Of a DNA stretch of 64,000 nt, positions 43,855 to 53,018 are shown one piece after another; positions within the stretch are counted from its first letter, which is position 1; the number at the start of each line of letters is the position of its first letter. The stretch is from NCBI RefSeq assembly GCF_009795845.1, contig NZ_WTEX01000009.1:30540-94539 (forward strand). The letters run 5' to 3'. The DNA comes from Gilliamella sp. Lep-s35. GTDB lineage: Bacteria > Pseudomonadota > Gammaproteobacteria > Enterobacterales > Orbaceae. The notes under the pieces were generated by a model. That model was not told the DNA's origin, searched no databases, and saw only the letters and a program-made list of their open reading frames with translations. The translations under genes were made by a program, and so were the position numbers.

Positions 43855-44844
43855 ATGCAGGGTTCTGTAACAGAGTTTTTAAAACCTCACCTAGTTGATG
43901 TTGTTCAATACAGTCAAACACATGCCAAAGTGACTTTAGAGCCACTTGAGCGTGGATTTGGCCATACTTTAGGTAATGCACTACGCCGCATTTTATTATC
44001 ATCTATGCCGGGATATGCAGTAACCGAAGTTGAAATTGACGGTGTTCTGCATGAGTATAGTACTAAAGAAGGCGTTCAAGAAGATGTACTTGATATTTTG
44101 CTTAATTTGAAAAAATTAGCAGTACGTGTGCATACTAAAGATGATGTTATGCTGACTTTAAACAAATCAGGTATTGGTGCAGTGACTGCATCTGATATCA
44201 CTCATGATGGTGATGTTGAGATTGTTAATCCTGATTTAGTAATTTGTCATCTTACCGATGCCAATGCTTCAATTAGTATGCGTATTCGTGTACAACGAGG
44301 ACGTGGTTATGTCCCTGCTTCTGCTCGCGTTAAGTCAGAAGATGAAGAGCGACCAATTGGTCGTCTGTTAGTTGATGCATGTTATAGTCCTGTAGAGCGC
44401 ATTGCATATTCTGTTGATGCGGCTCGTGTGGAACAACGTACAGATTTAGATAAACTTGTTATTGATATGGAAACCAATGGTACTATCGATCCTGAAGAGT
44501 CTATTCGTCGTGCATCAACTATTTTGGCTGAACAACTTGAAGCTTTCGTTGATTTGCGTGATGTACGTCAACCAGAAGTGAAAGAAGATAAACCGGAATT
44601 TGATCCAATTCTATTACGTCCAGTAGATGATTTGGAATTAACTGTTCGGTCTGCTAATTGCTTAAAAGCAGAAGCAGTTCATTATATTGGTGATTTAGTA
44701 CAACGTACTGAAGTTGAGTTACTTAAAACCCCTAATCTTGGTAAGAAATCACTTACTGAAATTAAGGACGTGCTCGCATCTCGTGGTTTATCTTTAGGCA
44801 TGCGTCTTGAGAACTGGCCACCAGCAAGTATTGTTGAAGACTAA
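43855..44844 (+). CDS. rpoA: RNA polymerase alpha subunit
   Basis: A 329-aa protein. The N-terminal dimerisation domain has [20 protein letters not shown]. The C-terminal domain (about 250-329) carries [20 protein letters not shown] and the UP-element and CRP-contact region [20 protein letters not shown]. The length matches E. coli. It lies in the alpha operon between rpsD and rplQ. Confidence 0.98.
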   Translation: MQGSVTEFLKPHLVDVVQYSQTHAKVTLEPLERGFGHTLGNALRRILLSSMPGYAVTEVEIDGVLHEYSTKEGVQEDVLDILLNLKKLAVRVHTKDDVMLTLNKSGIGAVTASDITHDGDVEIVNPDLVICHLTDANASISMRIRVQRGRGYVPASARVKSEDEERPIGRLLVDACYSPVERIAYSVDAARVEQRTDLDKLVIDMETNGTIDPEESIRRASTILAEQLEAFVDLRDVRQPEVKEDKPEFDPILLRPVDDLELTVRSANCLKAEAVHYIGDLVQRTEVELLKTPNLGKKSLTEIKDVLASRGLSLGMRLENWPPASIVED

Positions 44845-44873
44845 AATAAAATTTATATAAGAAGGATAAAGTT

Positions 44874-45260
44874 ATGCGCCATCGTAAAAGTGGTCGTCAA
44901 CTGAACCGAAATAGCAGCCATCGTCAAGCAATGTTTCGTAACATGACTAGTTCACTTGTTGAACATGAAATCATCAAAACTACATTGCCTAAAGCAAAAG
45001 AGTTGCGTCGTGTTGTTGAACCGTTAATTACGCTAGCCAAAAGCGATAGCGTAGCTAATCGCCGTCTGGCTTTTGCTCGTATCCGTGATAAAGATACAGT
45101 TAAGAAATTATTTTCAGATTTAGGTCCACGTTTTGCTACCCGCCCTGGTGGTTATGTACGTATTTTAAAATGTGGTTTCCGTGATGGAGATAATGCTCCA
45201 ATGGCTTATATCGAATTAGTTGATCGCCCTGCAGTAGAAGCAGAAGCAGCAGCTGAATAG
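44874..45260 (+). CDS. rplQ: 50S ribosomal protein L17
   Basis: A 128-aa protein ([20 protein letters not shown]) with [20 protein letters not shown]. It lies next to the exit tunnel. Last gene of the alpha operon; a strong terminator follows. Confidence 0.98.
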   Translation: MRHRKSGRQLNRNSSHRQAMFRNMTSSLVEHEIIKTTLPKAKELRRVVEPLITLAKSDSVANRRLAFARIRDKDTVKKLFSDLGPRFATRPGGYVRILKCGFRDGDNAPMAYIELVDRPAVEAEAAAE

Positions 45261-45279
45261 TTTTAAATCATTGTGCATC

Positions 45280-45306
45280 AAAACCGGCTTTATGCCGGTT
45301 TTTTAT
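45280..45306 (+). terminator. Terminator of the alpha operon
   Basis: AAAACCGGC (45280-45288) and GCCGGTTTT (45294-45302) form a perfect 9-bp stem with a TTTAT loop, followed by TTATT. It lies 20 bases after the rplQ stop. Confidence 0.9.
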
Positions 45307-45451
45307 TGTCTAATTTAATTCTTGTTAGCTTTAATGACAAATTGATAGCTTACTTAAATTCGGAATCAATCATCAATTCTTTATTATCTAGGCAATGCAA
45401 TTGTTAAAAAGTCATTAAATAGCAGTGCTGACTGTTAGCATATAACTGTTA

Positions 45452-45655
45452 TTAATAATGAGGTGGTGGTGTTTCTTCAGATAAGCTAGCAATATTTGAT
45501 ACCTGTGTTACTTGTAATTTTTGTGATAATAACGCTAATTGTTCTTTCAGCCTACTTACATCAGCTTGTAAATTGGTTACCATTTGATTGAGTTCTTCAA
45601 TGGTGATTTCTTGAAAAGCCACTTTGGTTTCAAGTAATTCTAATTGTTGGTTCAT
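45452..45655 (-). CDS. slyX: SlyX protein
   Basis: A 67-aa coiled-coil protein. The heptad-rich stretch [20 protein letters not shown] and the C-terminal PPPHY are the SlyX hallmarks. Its function is unknown; in enterics the gene lies beside slyD, which here is separated from it only by radC. Confidence 0.9.
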   Translation of the reverse strand: MNQQLELLETKVAFQEITIEELNQMVTNLQADVSRLKEQLALLSQKLQVTQVSNIASLSEETPPPHY

Positions 45656-45709
45656 AAAAAAGATTCATATATAGTTTAATTGGTTAAGCTACATTGTAAG
45701 TAAAAACAA

Positions 45710-46381
45710 CTACAAAATCCATCCGCGCTCAGCAAAAGAGACATATTCGCCTTTGCCGATAACAATATGATCTATAACTCTAATATCAACTAATTCGCAA
45801 ACCTCTTCTATTTTTTGAGTAAGATGGCGATCTGCTTGACTCGGTTCTGCCATGCCAGAAGGGTGATTATGCGCTAAAATTAATGCAGCAGCATTATGTT
45901 GTAGTGCGCGTCTAGCAACTTCACGCGGGTGGACTTCTACACAATTATAGGTGCCAACAAACATCTCTTCCGACGAAATAACATGATGCTGATTATCTAA
46001 AAAAATCACCATAAAAATTTCACGATCTTTATTGGCTAAACGGCTAGCTAAATAGTGATGCGTTACAGACGGTGAAGAAAGCGAATTTTCGTGCGTCATT
46101 TTCACTTTCAAATAACGAGATGAAAGCTCAACAACTGCTTTTAATTGCGTATATTTAGCGGTACCTAAGCCATGATTTTGGCAAAAATCTTCGTGACTTG
46201 CATTAATTAAATTATATAAAGAACCAAAATCATTTAATAGGCTTTGTGATAACTCCAAAACAGGTAAATTGCGAGTACCTGTTCGTAAAAATAGCGCTAA
46301 TAGTTCAGCATCACTTAATGCTTCAACACCAAATTTTAATAGCTTTTCACGGGGCATTAATTGAGGATATTCTAAGGACAT
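45710..46381 (-). CDS. radC: RadC-family protein (JAMM/MPN+ domain)
   Basis: A 223-aa protein. An N-terminal helix-hairpin-helix-like region ([20 protein letters not shown]) precedes a C-terminal JAMM metalloprotease-like domain whose metal motif is [18 protein letters not shown]. Despite the name, a role in DNA repair is not established. Here it stands between slyX and slyD, whereas in E. coli radC is beside the rpmB-rpmG genes. Confidence 0.93.
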   Translation of the reverse strand: MSLEYPQLMPREKLLKFGVEALSDAELLALFLRTGTRNLPVLELSQSLLNDFGSLYNLINASHEDFCQNHGLGTAKYTQLKAVVELSSRYLKVKMTHENSLSSPSVTHHYLASRLANKDREIFMVIFLDNQHHVISSEEMFVGTYNCVEVHPREVARRALQHNAAALILAHNHPSGMAEPSQADRHLTQKIEEVCELVDIRVIDHIVIGKGEYVSFAERGWIL

Positions 46382-46499
46382 TGTGCTTTTATTTAGTAAT
46401 TAAAAGTAAATTATGAATGAATGATTAGTTTACTAAACCTAAAAAATAAAAGATTTCGAGCTATTTCACAAAAAAATAAACCGTTTTGCACAGCTTTGC

Positions 46500-46530
46500 A
46501 AAAAAAGAAAAAGCGCTATAGCGCGCTTTT
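46500..46530 (-). terminator. Terminator of slyD
   Basis: On the minus strand AAAAGCGC and GCGCTTTTT pair around a short TATA-containing loop and run into CTTTTTTT (plus-strand 46500-46530). It lies just after the slyD stop. Confidence 0.75.
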
Positions 46531-46551
46531 AAATATCGATTAGCAATAAAA

Positions 46552-47124
46552 CTAGTGACAGCCACATCCGCCATGACCACCGCCACAACAACCATGATCT
46601 TCATCGTCTTCATCATGATCATGACCGCCACAACCGCAACCACCGTGCCCATGATCGTGTCCGTGAGCGCCATGAATATGACCGTGTGCAATTTCTTCTT
46701 CTGTTGCTTCACGAATTGCTAAAACTTCAACGTTAAATTGTAAATCTTGGCCTGCTAACATATGATTGCCATCGACAGTTACAGTATCACCATCAATAGC
46801 GGTAATTTCTACAGGTAAAGAACCTTGATCTGTATCAGCAAAAAAGCGCATACCGACTTCTAGTTCATCAACACCAACAAACACATCACGTGGAACGTTT
46901 TGTACAAGCGCATCATTAAAATCGCCATAAGCGTTAATGATTTCGATATCAAATTTATCGCCAACTTGACGACCTTCTAATGCATTTTCGAGATCTTGTA
47001 ATAAGTTACCTGCACCTTGCAAATACTCAAGTGGCGCAACAGTTGTTGCTTCATCAACTAACACACCGTCTTTAGTGCGGACTTGGTATGCCAAACTGAC
47101 TACTTTATTTTTTGCTATTTTCAT
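46552..47124 (-). CDS. slyD: FKBP-type prolyl isomerase and metallochaperone SlyD
   Basis: A 190-aa protein. The FKBP domain (VSLAYQVRTKDGVLVDEATT, then GNLLQDLENALEGRQVGDKF) is interrupted by the IF chaperone insert (about 70-125). The C-terminal 45 residues are very rich in His, Gly, Asp and Cys (HGHDHGHGGCGCGGHDHDED), a nickel-binding tail used in [NiFe]-hydrogenase and urease maturation in other species. The repetitive tail also creates a meaningless open frame in another phase. Confidence 0.95.
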   Translation of the reverse strand: MKIAKNKVVSLAYQVRTKDGVLVDEATTVAPLEYLQGAGNLLQDLENALEGRQVGDKFDIEIINAYGDFNDALVQNVPRDVFVGVDELEVGMRFFADTDQGSLPVEITAIDGDTVTVDGNHMLAGQDLQFNVEVLAIREATEEEIAHGHIHGAHGHDHGHGGCGCGGHDHDEDDEDHGCCGGGHGGCGCH

Positions 47125-47271
47125 TTTTTCTCCAACAGACTTGTATTGAGCAAATTTCTTTAGATTTTAGCGGAAAAAAGAAGTTATGTATTCTAAATTT
47201 TCTATTTTGTTCAAAACTAACAAAAGAATAATATAACGCAGTAATATAATAATTTGTTATTAACTACCATT

Positions 47272-47301
47272 AAAAAAGGCATCAAGATAATCATTGACGC
47301 C
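47272..47301 (-). terminator. Terminator of fabI
   Basis: On the minus strand GGCGTCAA (47301-47294) pairs with TTGATGCC (47285-47278), with one G-T pair, followed by TTTTTT (47277-47272). It lies about 25 bases after the fabI stop. Confidence 0.8.
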
Positions 47302-47324
47302 CTTTTCAGTGTTAAATATCAATT

Positions 47325-48113
47325 TTATTTAAGTTCTAACTCATTCATTGCCGCAATGCTAAATCCACCATCGACATGAATCACTTCACCAGTAATACCA
47401 GATGAAAGGTTTGAGCATAAGAATGCTGCTGAATTACCCACATCTTCAATTGTTACAGTACGACGGATTGGTGTTACTGATTCACAGTGAGATAACATCT
47501 TTTTAAAATCTTTAATGCCAGATGCGGCAAGCGTACGAATTGGGCCTGCAGAAATCGCATTAACACGAACCCCTTGAGGCCCCATAGCATTTGCCATATA
47601 ACGAACATTGGCTTCTAACGACGCTTTAGCAAGACCCATCACATTATAGTTAGGAATAGCACGTTCCGCACCAAGATAAGAAAGAGTTACTAACGCTGAA
47701 TTTGGGTTTAGCATTGAACGGCACGCTTTAGCCATAGCTACAAAACTATAAGCACTGATATCGTGGGCGATCGCAAAACCTTCACGGGTCACTGCATTAA
47801 CATAATCGCCATCTAATTGATCGCCAGGTGCAAAAGCGATAGCGTGAACAAAGCCATCGAATTTATCCCAAGTTTTTGCAAGTTCAGTAAATAGTTCATT
47901 GATACTATCATCATGAGCAACATCGCAAGGTAAAACGATTTTAGAGCCGAAATCAGCGGCAAACTCTTCAACGCGTGTTTTTAATTTATCATTTTGATAA
48001 GTAAAAGCCAGCTCAGCACCTTCACGGTGCATAGCCTGTGCAATACCGTAAGCAATTGAACGATTACTTGCAACACCAGTAACGAGTATACGTTTACCTG
48101 TTAAAAATCCCAT
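47325..48113 (-). CDS. fabI: Enoyl-ACP reductase (NADH)
   Basis: A 262-aa short-chain reductase that completes each fatty-acid elongation cycle; it is the triclosan target. The N-terminal motif is [20 protein letters not shown]. The catalytic Tyr-x6-Lys lies in [14 protein letters not shown], and [11 protein letters not shown] forms the substrate loop. The ATG at 48113 with AGAGGA upstream fits the family; the frame remains open 25 codons further but with unrelated sequence. Confidence 0.97.
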   Translation of the reverse strand: MGFLTGKRILVTGVASNRSIAYGIAQAMHREGAELAFTYQNDKLKTRVEEFAADFGSKIVLPCDVAHDDSINELFTELAKTWDKFDGFVHAIAFAPGDQLDGDYVNAVTREGFAIAHDISAYSFVAMAKACRSMLNPNSALVTLSYLGAERAIPNYNVMGLAKASLEANVRYMANAMGPQGVRVNAISAGPIRTLAASGIKDFKKMLSHCESVTPIRRTVTIEDVGNSAAFLCSNLSSGITGEVIHVDGGFSIAAMNELELK

Positions 48114-48307
48114 AAAATTTTCCTCTATTATTTTACTATATAGTCTAGGATGGTGATGATTATATGTTGATAAGGCCAACTTCGCCACTATAATTTATTT
48201 TCATTAATAGCTTTTTATTTCATCACCTAAAAGAAATGGTTGTTTACCTTATTAATATCCTACTATAATAGTCAACTATTATTTTTATAGTAATAGGAGA
48301 CATCATT

Positions 48308-49168
48308 TTGAATAATTTAGTTTGTTACAAAACATTACCTATTTGGAATGCCGATACCTTACCTGCGTTATTTCGTCAAAAGCATAATACCCAAGTTGGT
48401 ACATGGGCAAAGTTACAAATTTTAAAAGGAAGTATTGGTTTTGAAATGTTAACCGAACAAGGCGAAGTGATCACTAAGCATTGTTTTGATACTCAGCAGC
48501 AACCACCATTTATATTGCCACAGCAATGGCACCGCATTGCCGAAATCTCTGATGACTTACAGTGTCAGTTAGCTTTTTATTGTTTGCCTGAGGATTATAC
48601 CCAAAAAAAATACCAAATGACCAAAACCCACTCCGAGGTACTTAGTGCAACAAAGATTATCCAAGCAGGAAAGGCATTAGATTTAGGTTGCGGTTCCGGT
48701 CGCAATTCACTCTATTTGCAGTTACAAGGCTTTGATGTTACCGCTGTTGATAAATCAGAACTCAGTATTGGAAATTTACAAAAAATCATTAATGATGATA
48801 ACCTTAAGCACATTAATGCAATGGTTTATGATATCAATCAAGCAAATTTACAGGGCGAATATGATTTTATCCTTTCGACTGTTGTTATGATGTTTTTACA
48901 ACCCGAAAGAATTCCAGTCATTATTGATAACATGCAAAAAATCACCAAATCAGGCGGATATAATTTAATTGTCAGCGCCATGTCTACGCCTGATTACCCT
49001 TGCTCTGTTGGATTTTCATTTACTTTTAAAGAAAACGAGTTGCGCCAATATTACCAAGATTGGGAAATACTAAAATATAACGAAGATGTTGGACAATTGC
49101 ATAAAACGGATATACATGGAAACAGAATCAAATTAAGGTTTGCAACCTTACTGGCTAAAAAACGATAA
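48308..49168 (+). CDS. tehB: SAM-dependent methyltransferase TehB with DUF1971 domain
   Basis: A 286-aa protein of the Haemophilus TehB type. An N-terminal cupin-like DUF1971 domain (about 1-95) is fused to a class I methyltransferase with motif I ALDLGCGSGRNSLYL (123-137). E. coli TehB lacks the N-terminal domain. It volatilises or detoxifies tellurite and, in Haemophilus, also contributes to oxidant resistance. The start is TTG with TAGGAGA ten bases upstream; no ATG occurs before residue 48, inside the conserved domain. tehA is not adjacent. Confidence 0.9.
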   Translation: MNNLVCYKTLPIWNADTLPALFRQKHNTQVGTWAKLQILKGSIGFEMLTEQGEVITKHCFDTQQQPPFILPQQWHRIAEISDDLQCQLAFYCLPEDYTQKKYQMTKTHSEVLSATKIIQAGKALDLGCGSGRNSLYLQLQGFDVTAVDKSELSIGNLQKIINDDNLKHINAMVYDINQANLQGEYDFILSTVVMMFLQPERIPVIIDNMQKITKSGGYNLIVSAMSTPDYPCSVGFSFTFKENELRQYYQDWEILKYNEDVGQLHKTDIHGNRIKLRFATLLAKKR

Positions 49169-49170
49169 CA

Positions 49171-49200
49171 ATTACAGGATGCTATATCCTGTAATTTTAT
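49171..49200. terminator. Terminator between tehB and fmt
   Basis: ATTACAGGAT (49171-49180) and ATCCTGTAAT (49186-49195) form a perfect 10-bp stem with a GCTAT loop, followed by TTTAT. It can serve both convergent genes. Confidence 0.8.
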
Positions 49201-49211
49201 ACATTAATCGA

Positions 49212-50174
49212 TTAACGTGTATTTAATTTTTTGCCGACCGTAAACCAAGCCTTGCGTGAGTTTAACAAATCTTGAGCAGGCATCGGTTTTTTGCCTGCAG
49301 GTTGTAAAAGTGTCATATTCAATGCGCCATTGCTGGTTGCAATACAAATACCATTTTTATCGGCTTGCAAAATTGTACCTGCAGGCTGTTTTGACGCCAT
49401 TTTTACCACATTGGCTTGCCATACTTTTACTGGCTCACCATTAACCTCAAAATAACTCACAGGCCATGGGTTAAAAGCGCGAACGCAACGCTCAAGTTGC
49501 TCGGCAGGCAAATTCCAATCAAGTTTAGCTTCTTGTTTTGATAGCTTTTTGGCATAGGTTGCTTGCGATGGATCTTGCTTTTCGGGTTGGATTTTTTGTT
49601 CAGTGAGTAATGTCAACGTATCAAGCAACGCTTGCGGCCCTAATTTTGCCAGTTTTTCATATAACGATGCGCTAGTATCGGTCAGCTCAATTGGGCAGGT
49701 CAGCTTATATAGCATATCGCCCGTATCAAGCCCTGCATCCATCTGCATAATGGTAATGCCTGTTTGCTCATCGCCCGCCCAACAAGCACGTTGAATTGGC
49801 GCAGCACCACGCCAACGGGGTAATAACGAACCATGCACATTTAAACAACCCAGTTTAGGCATCTCTAATACTGTTTGTGGCAAAATCAGTCCATAAGCAA
49901 CCACAATCATAATATCGGCATTGAGATCGGCAATGATCTTTTGATTCTCTTCTTTTTTTAGTGTGGCAGGTTGATAAACGGGCAAATTGTACTCGATTGC
50001 AAGTTGCTTAACTGGGCTTGCTGTTAATTTATTACCACGACCTGCAGGGCGATCGGGTTGGGTAAAAACGGCAATCACATTATGTTCCGAACCAATAAGC
50101 GCCTTTAAATGAGTAGCAGCAAAATCGGGCGTACCAGCAAAAATGATATTTAAAGGTTTAGTGACATTAGGCAT
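49212..50174 (-). CDS. fmt: Methionyl-tRNA formyltransferase
   Basis: A 320-aa enzyme that formylates the initiator Met-tRNA. The N-terminal catalytic domain has [39 protein letters not shown] and [15 protein letters not shown]. The C-terminal tRNA-binding domain begins at about residue 205. In most relatives fmt follows def (peptide deformylase), and rsmB follows fmt; neither is found here, so the gene stands alone. Confidence 0.97.
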   Translation of the reverse strand: MPNVTKPLNIIFAGTPDFAATHLKALIGSEHNVIAVFTQPDRPAGRGNKLTASPVKQLAIEYNLPVYQPATLKKEENQKIIADLNADIMIVVAYGLILPQTVLEMPKLGCLNVHGSLLPRWRGAAPIQRACWAGDEQTGITIMQMDAGLDTGDMLYKLTCPIELTDTSASLYEKLAKLGPQALLDTLTLLTEQKIQPEKQDPSQATYAKKLSKQEAKLDWNLPAEQLERCVRAFNPWPVSYFEVNGEPVKVWQANVVKMASKQPAGTILQADKNGICIATSNGALNMTLLQPAGKKPMPAQDLLNSRKAWFTVGKKLNTR

Positions 50175-50418
50175 AAATCGTATCCATAATCGAAAAATAA
50201 CCTCAATTATACCCGAAACTTAATTAAGAATCTTTAATCAAAAAAGAGACTATTTTGTTTTTGGCGGTTTGTTTTTCAGCAAAAAATCAGTCAGGAAGAA
50301 TTTTGATTTTATTGAAGTTTTTATGAAGTGTTTTTATCAAACAAAAACAAACTACAATCGACACACTAATCACAATAGCGATATTGTCATCACCATAGCC
50401 TAAATTGGTGAGTAAAAA

Positions 50419-50811
50419 TTATAAAGGTAGATTACGCCTAATCATACATTCTTTATAAGCATCAAACGCTTTTTGATTTAATTTCATACCATACCTATAA
50501 AGAATGCCATAGCAAAAAACTGCAAGAGCAACACTATCTTTGTATTTTTTAAAAAAATTATAGTGTTTTATCAATATTTCATCACTTATTTTATCTGATT
50601 TTACTTGCTTTATAATTACGTTACATAGCAATTGAATAAATAAGCCTACAAAAGTCAACAATCCGATAATTAATGTAGCAAAAACTGCAAGTTTTACTTG
50701 CTTTATAATTACGTTACATAGTAATTGAATAAATAAGCCTAAAGTCAACAATCCGATAATTAATGTAACAACAAATGCACGTCCTATAATATCTTGTAAA
50801 ACATCCATCAT
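50419..50811 (-). CDS. Small membrane protein of unknown function with an internal tandem duplication
   Basis: A 130-aa protein I do not recognise. Two nearly identical stretches of about 30 residues containing TLIIGLLT, GLFIQLLCNVIIKQVK follow each other (about residues 15-40 and 46-71), each forming one hydrophobic helix. The repeat comes from a 93-bp DNA duplication (50599-50691 and 50692-50781) with a one-codon difference. A polar C-terminal half (IKHYNFFKKYKDSVALAVFC, MKLNQKAFDAYKECMIRRN) follows. It lies 80 bp after the SLC13-type gene on the same strand. Confidence 0.6.
   Translation of the reverse strand: MMDVLQDIIGRAFVVTLIIGLLTLGLFIQLLCNVIIKQVKLAVFATLIIGLLTFVGLFIQLLCNVIIKQVKSDKISDEILIKHYNFFKKYKDSVALAVFCYGILYRYGMKLNQKAFDAYKECMIRRNLPL
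50599..50781. repeat. 93-bp tandem duplication inside a coding region
   Basis: Unit 1 (50599-50691) and unit 2 (50692-50781) both begin TTTTACTTGCTTTATAATTA. They differ at a handful of bases and by a 3-bp gap that keeps the frame. The high identity implies a recent event. Confidence 0.85.
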
Positions 50812-50891
50812 TTTTTAATTCTCCTATTTCTCAATTTAATAAAATATGTTTGTCTATTAGGATTATTTTCAATCATTACCATAATTAGGCG

Positions 50892-52799
50892 TTAAAACGG
50901 AAAAAACACCGGTACTAAAGCAATATCTACCGCCATTACTAAAAACGTTAACGGTACGCCAATTTTGACAAAATCTCCAAAACTATACCCACCTGGCGCA
51001 ACGACCATAGTTTTAATTGGCGATGATACGGGCGTGATGAATGATGCCGATGTAGCAATGGCAACTGTCATGGCAAAAGGATGGGGTGAATAACCAAATT
51101 TTAATGCTAAATCAATGGCGATAGGTGCAATTAAGATTGCGGTTGCGGTGTTGGATATGAATAATCCGACAGTTGAGCAGAGTAAGAAGATAAATGTTAG
51201 TACCATGTATGGACCAAAGCTGCGTAGATGAACTTCAAGCCAAGCTGATATGAGCGAAATACCGCCCGTTTTATTGAGCGCTAATGCAAATGGCATCATA
51301 CCGATAATTAATATTAAAGTTGGCCAGTGTATTGATTTATAGGCGTTGGTCATATCAATGCAACGTGTTGCTCCCATCAGTAAACAAGCAATTAAGGCCG
51401 CAACAACGTTTGGCACAATGCCTGTTACCATTAAAGTTATCATGATTGCTAAGTTGATTAATGCAGCTGGTGCTTGAGTGCTTGCAGGTGCTATGTCGTC
51501 GATATCTGCTGGGTAGTCTAATACGACAAAATCGTTGGTGCGTGTTTGTAATTTTTGAATCGATCCCCAGTCACCGCAGACTAATAATGTGTCGCTCATT
51601 TCTAAGCGTTCTTGGAATAAGTTGTTGGTTTCAACAGGTGCGTGATTGCGCCAAATTCCGATAACGGTTAGAAAGTATTTCCCTCTAAAATCAATTTCGT
51701 TTAGAGTTTTACCGCAAAGTGTTGATTCAGGAAGTAGGGCAACTTCGGCCATGCCGACTTCTTTAACTTGTTCAGAAAAATATTCGCCTCGTAAAACTTT
51801 GGGCTCAAGGTTATTGGTAGTTAAAAAAGTGCGGTAATCGGCTTCGGAGTGCGACATATCAAGTAGCAAAATATCATTTTCACGAAACTCAGTTGAGCCA
51901 TTAACAGGAATTAAGACTTTTTGAAATTTACGCCAACGTTCAATGCCAATAACGTTGACGCCATGTTCACTGCGCAAATGCAATACATCAATAGTACGGC
52001 CAACAAAAGGAGAACCTGCTAATATTTGTGCTCGATGTGCTCGGCCAATTAATTTATAGTCTCGAATAAGATCGGTTATTTTTCGTCTTTTTGGTGGCGT
52101 GTTTGTTGGTGAGGCTTGCTCAGTAGAAAGTAGCCAATTTCGAGTCAATATACAATAAATTACACCAACAGCTAATACGCCTAAACCAATTGGAGTAATG
52201 GAAAAAAAACTAAACTCTTTTAATTTGAAGTGATTTAGCTCACTATTGACAACAAGGTTTGGTGCCGTTGCAACTAGTGTCATCATGCCACTAATTAATG
52301 CTGCAATACAAAGCGGCATCATTAATTTTTTAACGTGTATGCCTGTGTGATTGGCAATGCTAATGGCAACAGGGATAAAAATCGCAACAACACCCGTTGA
52401 GCTCATTATTGAGCCAAGCAAAGCTGCGCCTAGCATAATATAGGTAATAATGCGGATGTCATTTTTACCTGCAATTTTTAGTATGTATTCACTCATTTTG
52501 TATGATATGCCTGTTCTAACTAGGCTTTCACCAATAATAAATAATAAAGCAATTAAAATTATATTGGGATCACTAAAGCCTGCTAATGCTTCGGCTGGAG
52601 TTAGTACGCCTGTGATGGTGATTGCTGTAATTGTAAGTAAGGCAATGATATCCATTCTTAATTTGCTGAATGAAAATAACAAAATAGCGATAAATAGCAG
52701 TGAGCAAACAATAATGAGTGGATAATGTTGAATTAAGTAATCAGGTAAAAAAGCAGTAATTGATGACATAACGCCATGATGAGATGACAATTGTTCCAC
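50892..52799 (-). CDS. SLC13/DASS-family transporter with two TrkA-C (RCK_C) domains
   Basis: A 635-aa membrane protein. N-terminal hydrophobic helices to about residue 220 (DPNIILIALLFIIGESLVRT, then STGVVAIFIPVAISIA) are followed by two cytoplasmic RCK_C domains (about 245-420) and a second hydrophobic half ending SASFITPVSSPIKTMVVAPG. This layout is that of YfbS-like proteins, related to the sodium:sulfate/dicarboxylate symporters. The substrate is unknown. The start is uncertain: GTG at 52799 or ATG at 52769. Confidence 0.82.
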   Translation of the reverse strand: MEQLSSHHGVMSSITAFLPDYLIQHYPLIIVCSLLFIAILLFSFSKLRMDIIALLTITAITITGVLTPAEALAGFSDPNIILIALLFIIGESLVRTGISYKMSEYILKIAGKNDIRIITYIMLGAALLGSIMSSTGVVAIFIPVAISIANHTGIHVKKLMMPLCIAALISGMMTLVATAPNLVVNSELNHFKLKEFSFFSITPIGLGVLAVGVIYCILTRNWLLSTEQASPTNTPPKRRKITDLIRDYKLIGRAHRAQILAGSPFVGRTIDVLHLRSEHGVNVIGIERWRKFQKVLIPVNGSTEFRENDILLLDMSHSEADYRTFLTTNNLEPKVLRGEYFSEQVKEVGMAEVALLPESTLCGKTLNEIDFRGKYFLTVIGIWRNHAPVETNNLFQERLEMSDTLLVCGDWGSIQKLQTRTNDFVVLDYPADIDDIAPASTQAPAALINLAIMITLMVTGIVPNVVAALIACLLMGATRCIDMTNAYKSIHWPTLILIIGMMPFALALNKTGGISLISAWLEVHLRSFGPYMVLTFIFLLCSTVGLFISNTATAILIAPIAIDLALKFGYSPHPFAMTVAIATSASFITPVSSPIKTMVVAPGGYSFGDFVKIGVPLTFLVMAVDIALVPVFFPF

Positions 52800-53018
52800 A
52801 AAAATAACTCTATGAGGTAGATTTTATTTTAGACATAATACCTTGATTTATTGTTGTAGGGAATATTCTCAAAAAAGTTTATATGACTAAATTTGTTCTA
52901 TTATGACATTTTTAACATTTTTTGCTGTTTTTTTTATAACCTATTCGCTTTATGAGGAAGTAGGTGTAATTTAATCAACTTAAATGATTTAACCCGTAAA
53001 TCTTTTTTAGGAGAAAGT

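Noticed and set aside
46552..46680. Tandem His-Gly repeats considered as a possible novel metal-binding peptide
   Set aside because: They are in frame with the FKBP domain and are the normal C-terminal tail of SlyD.
46461..46712. Minus-strand frame rich in Met and Val
   Set aside because: Out-of-phase reading of the repetitive His/Gly-rich slyD tail; the composition is an artefact of that repeat.
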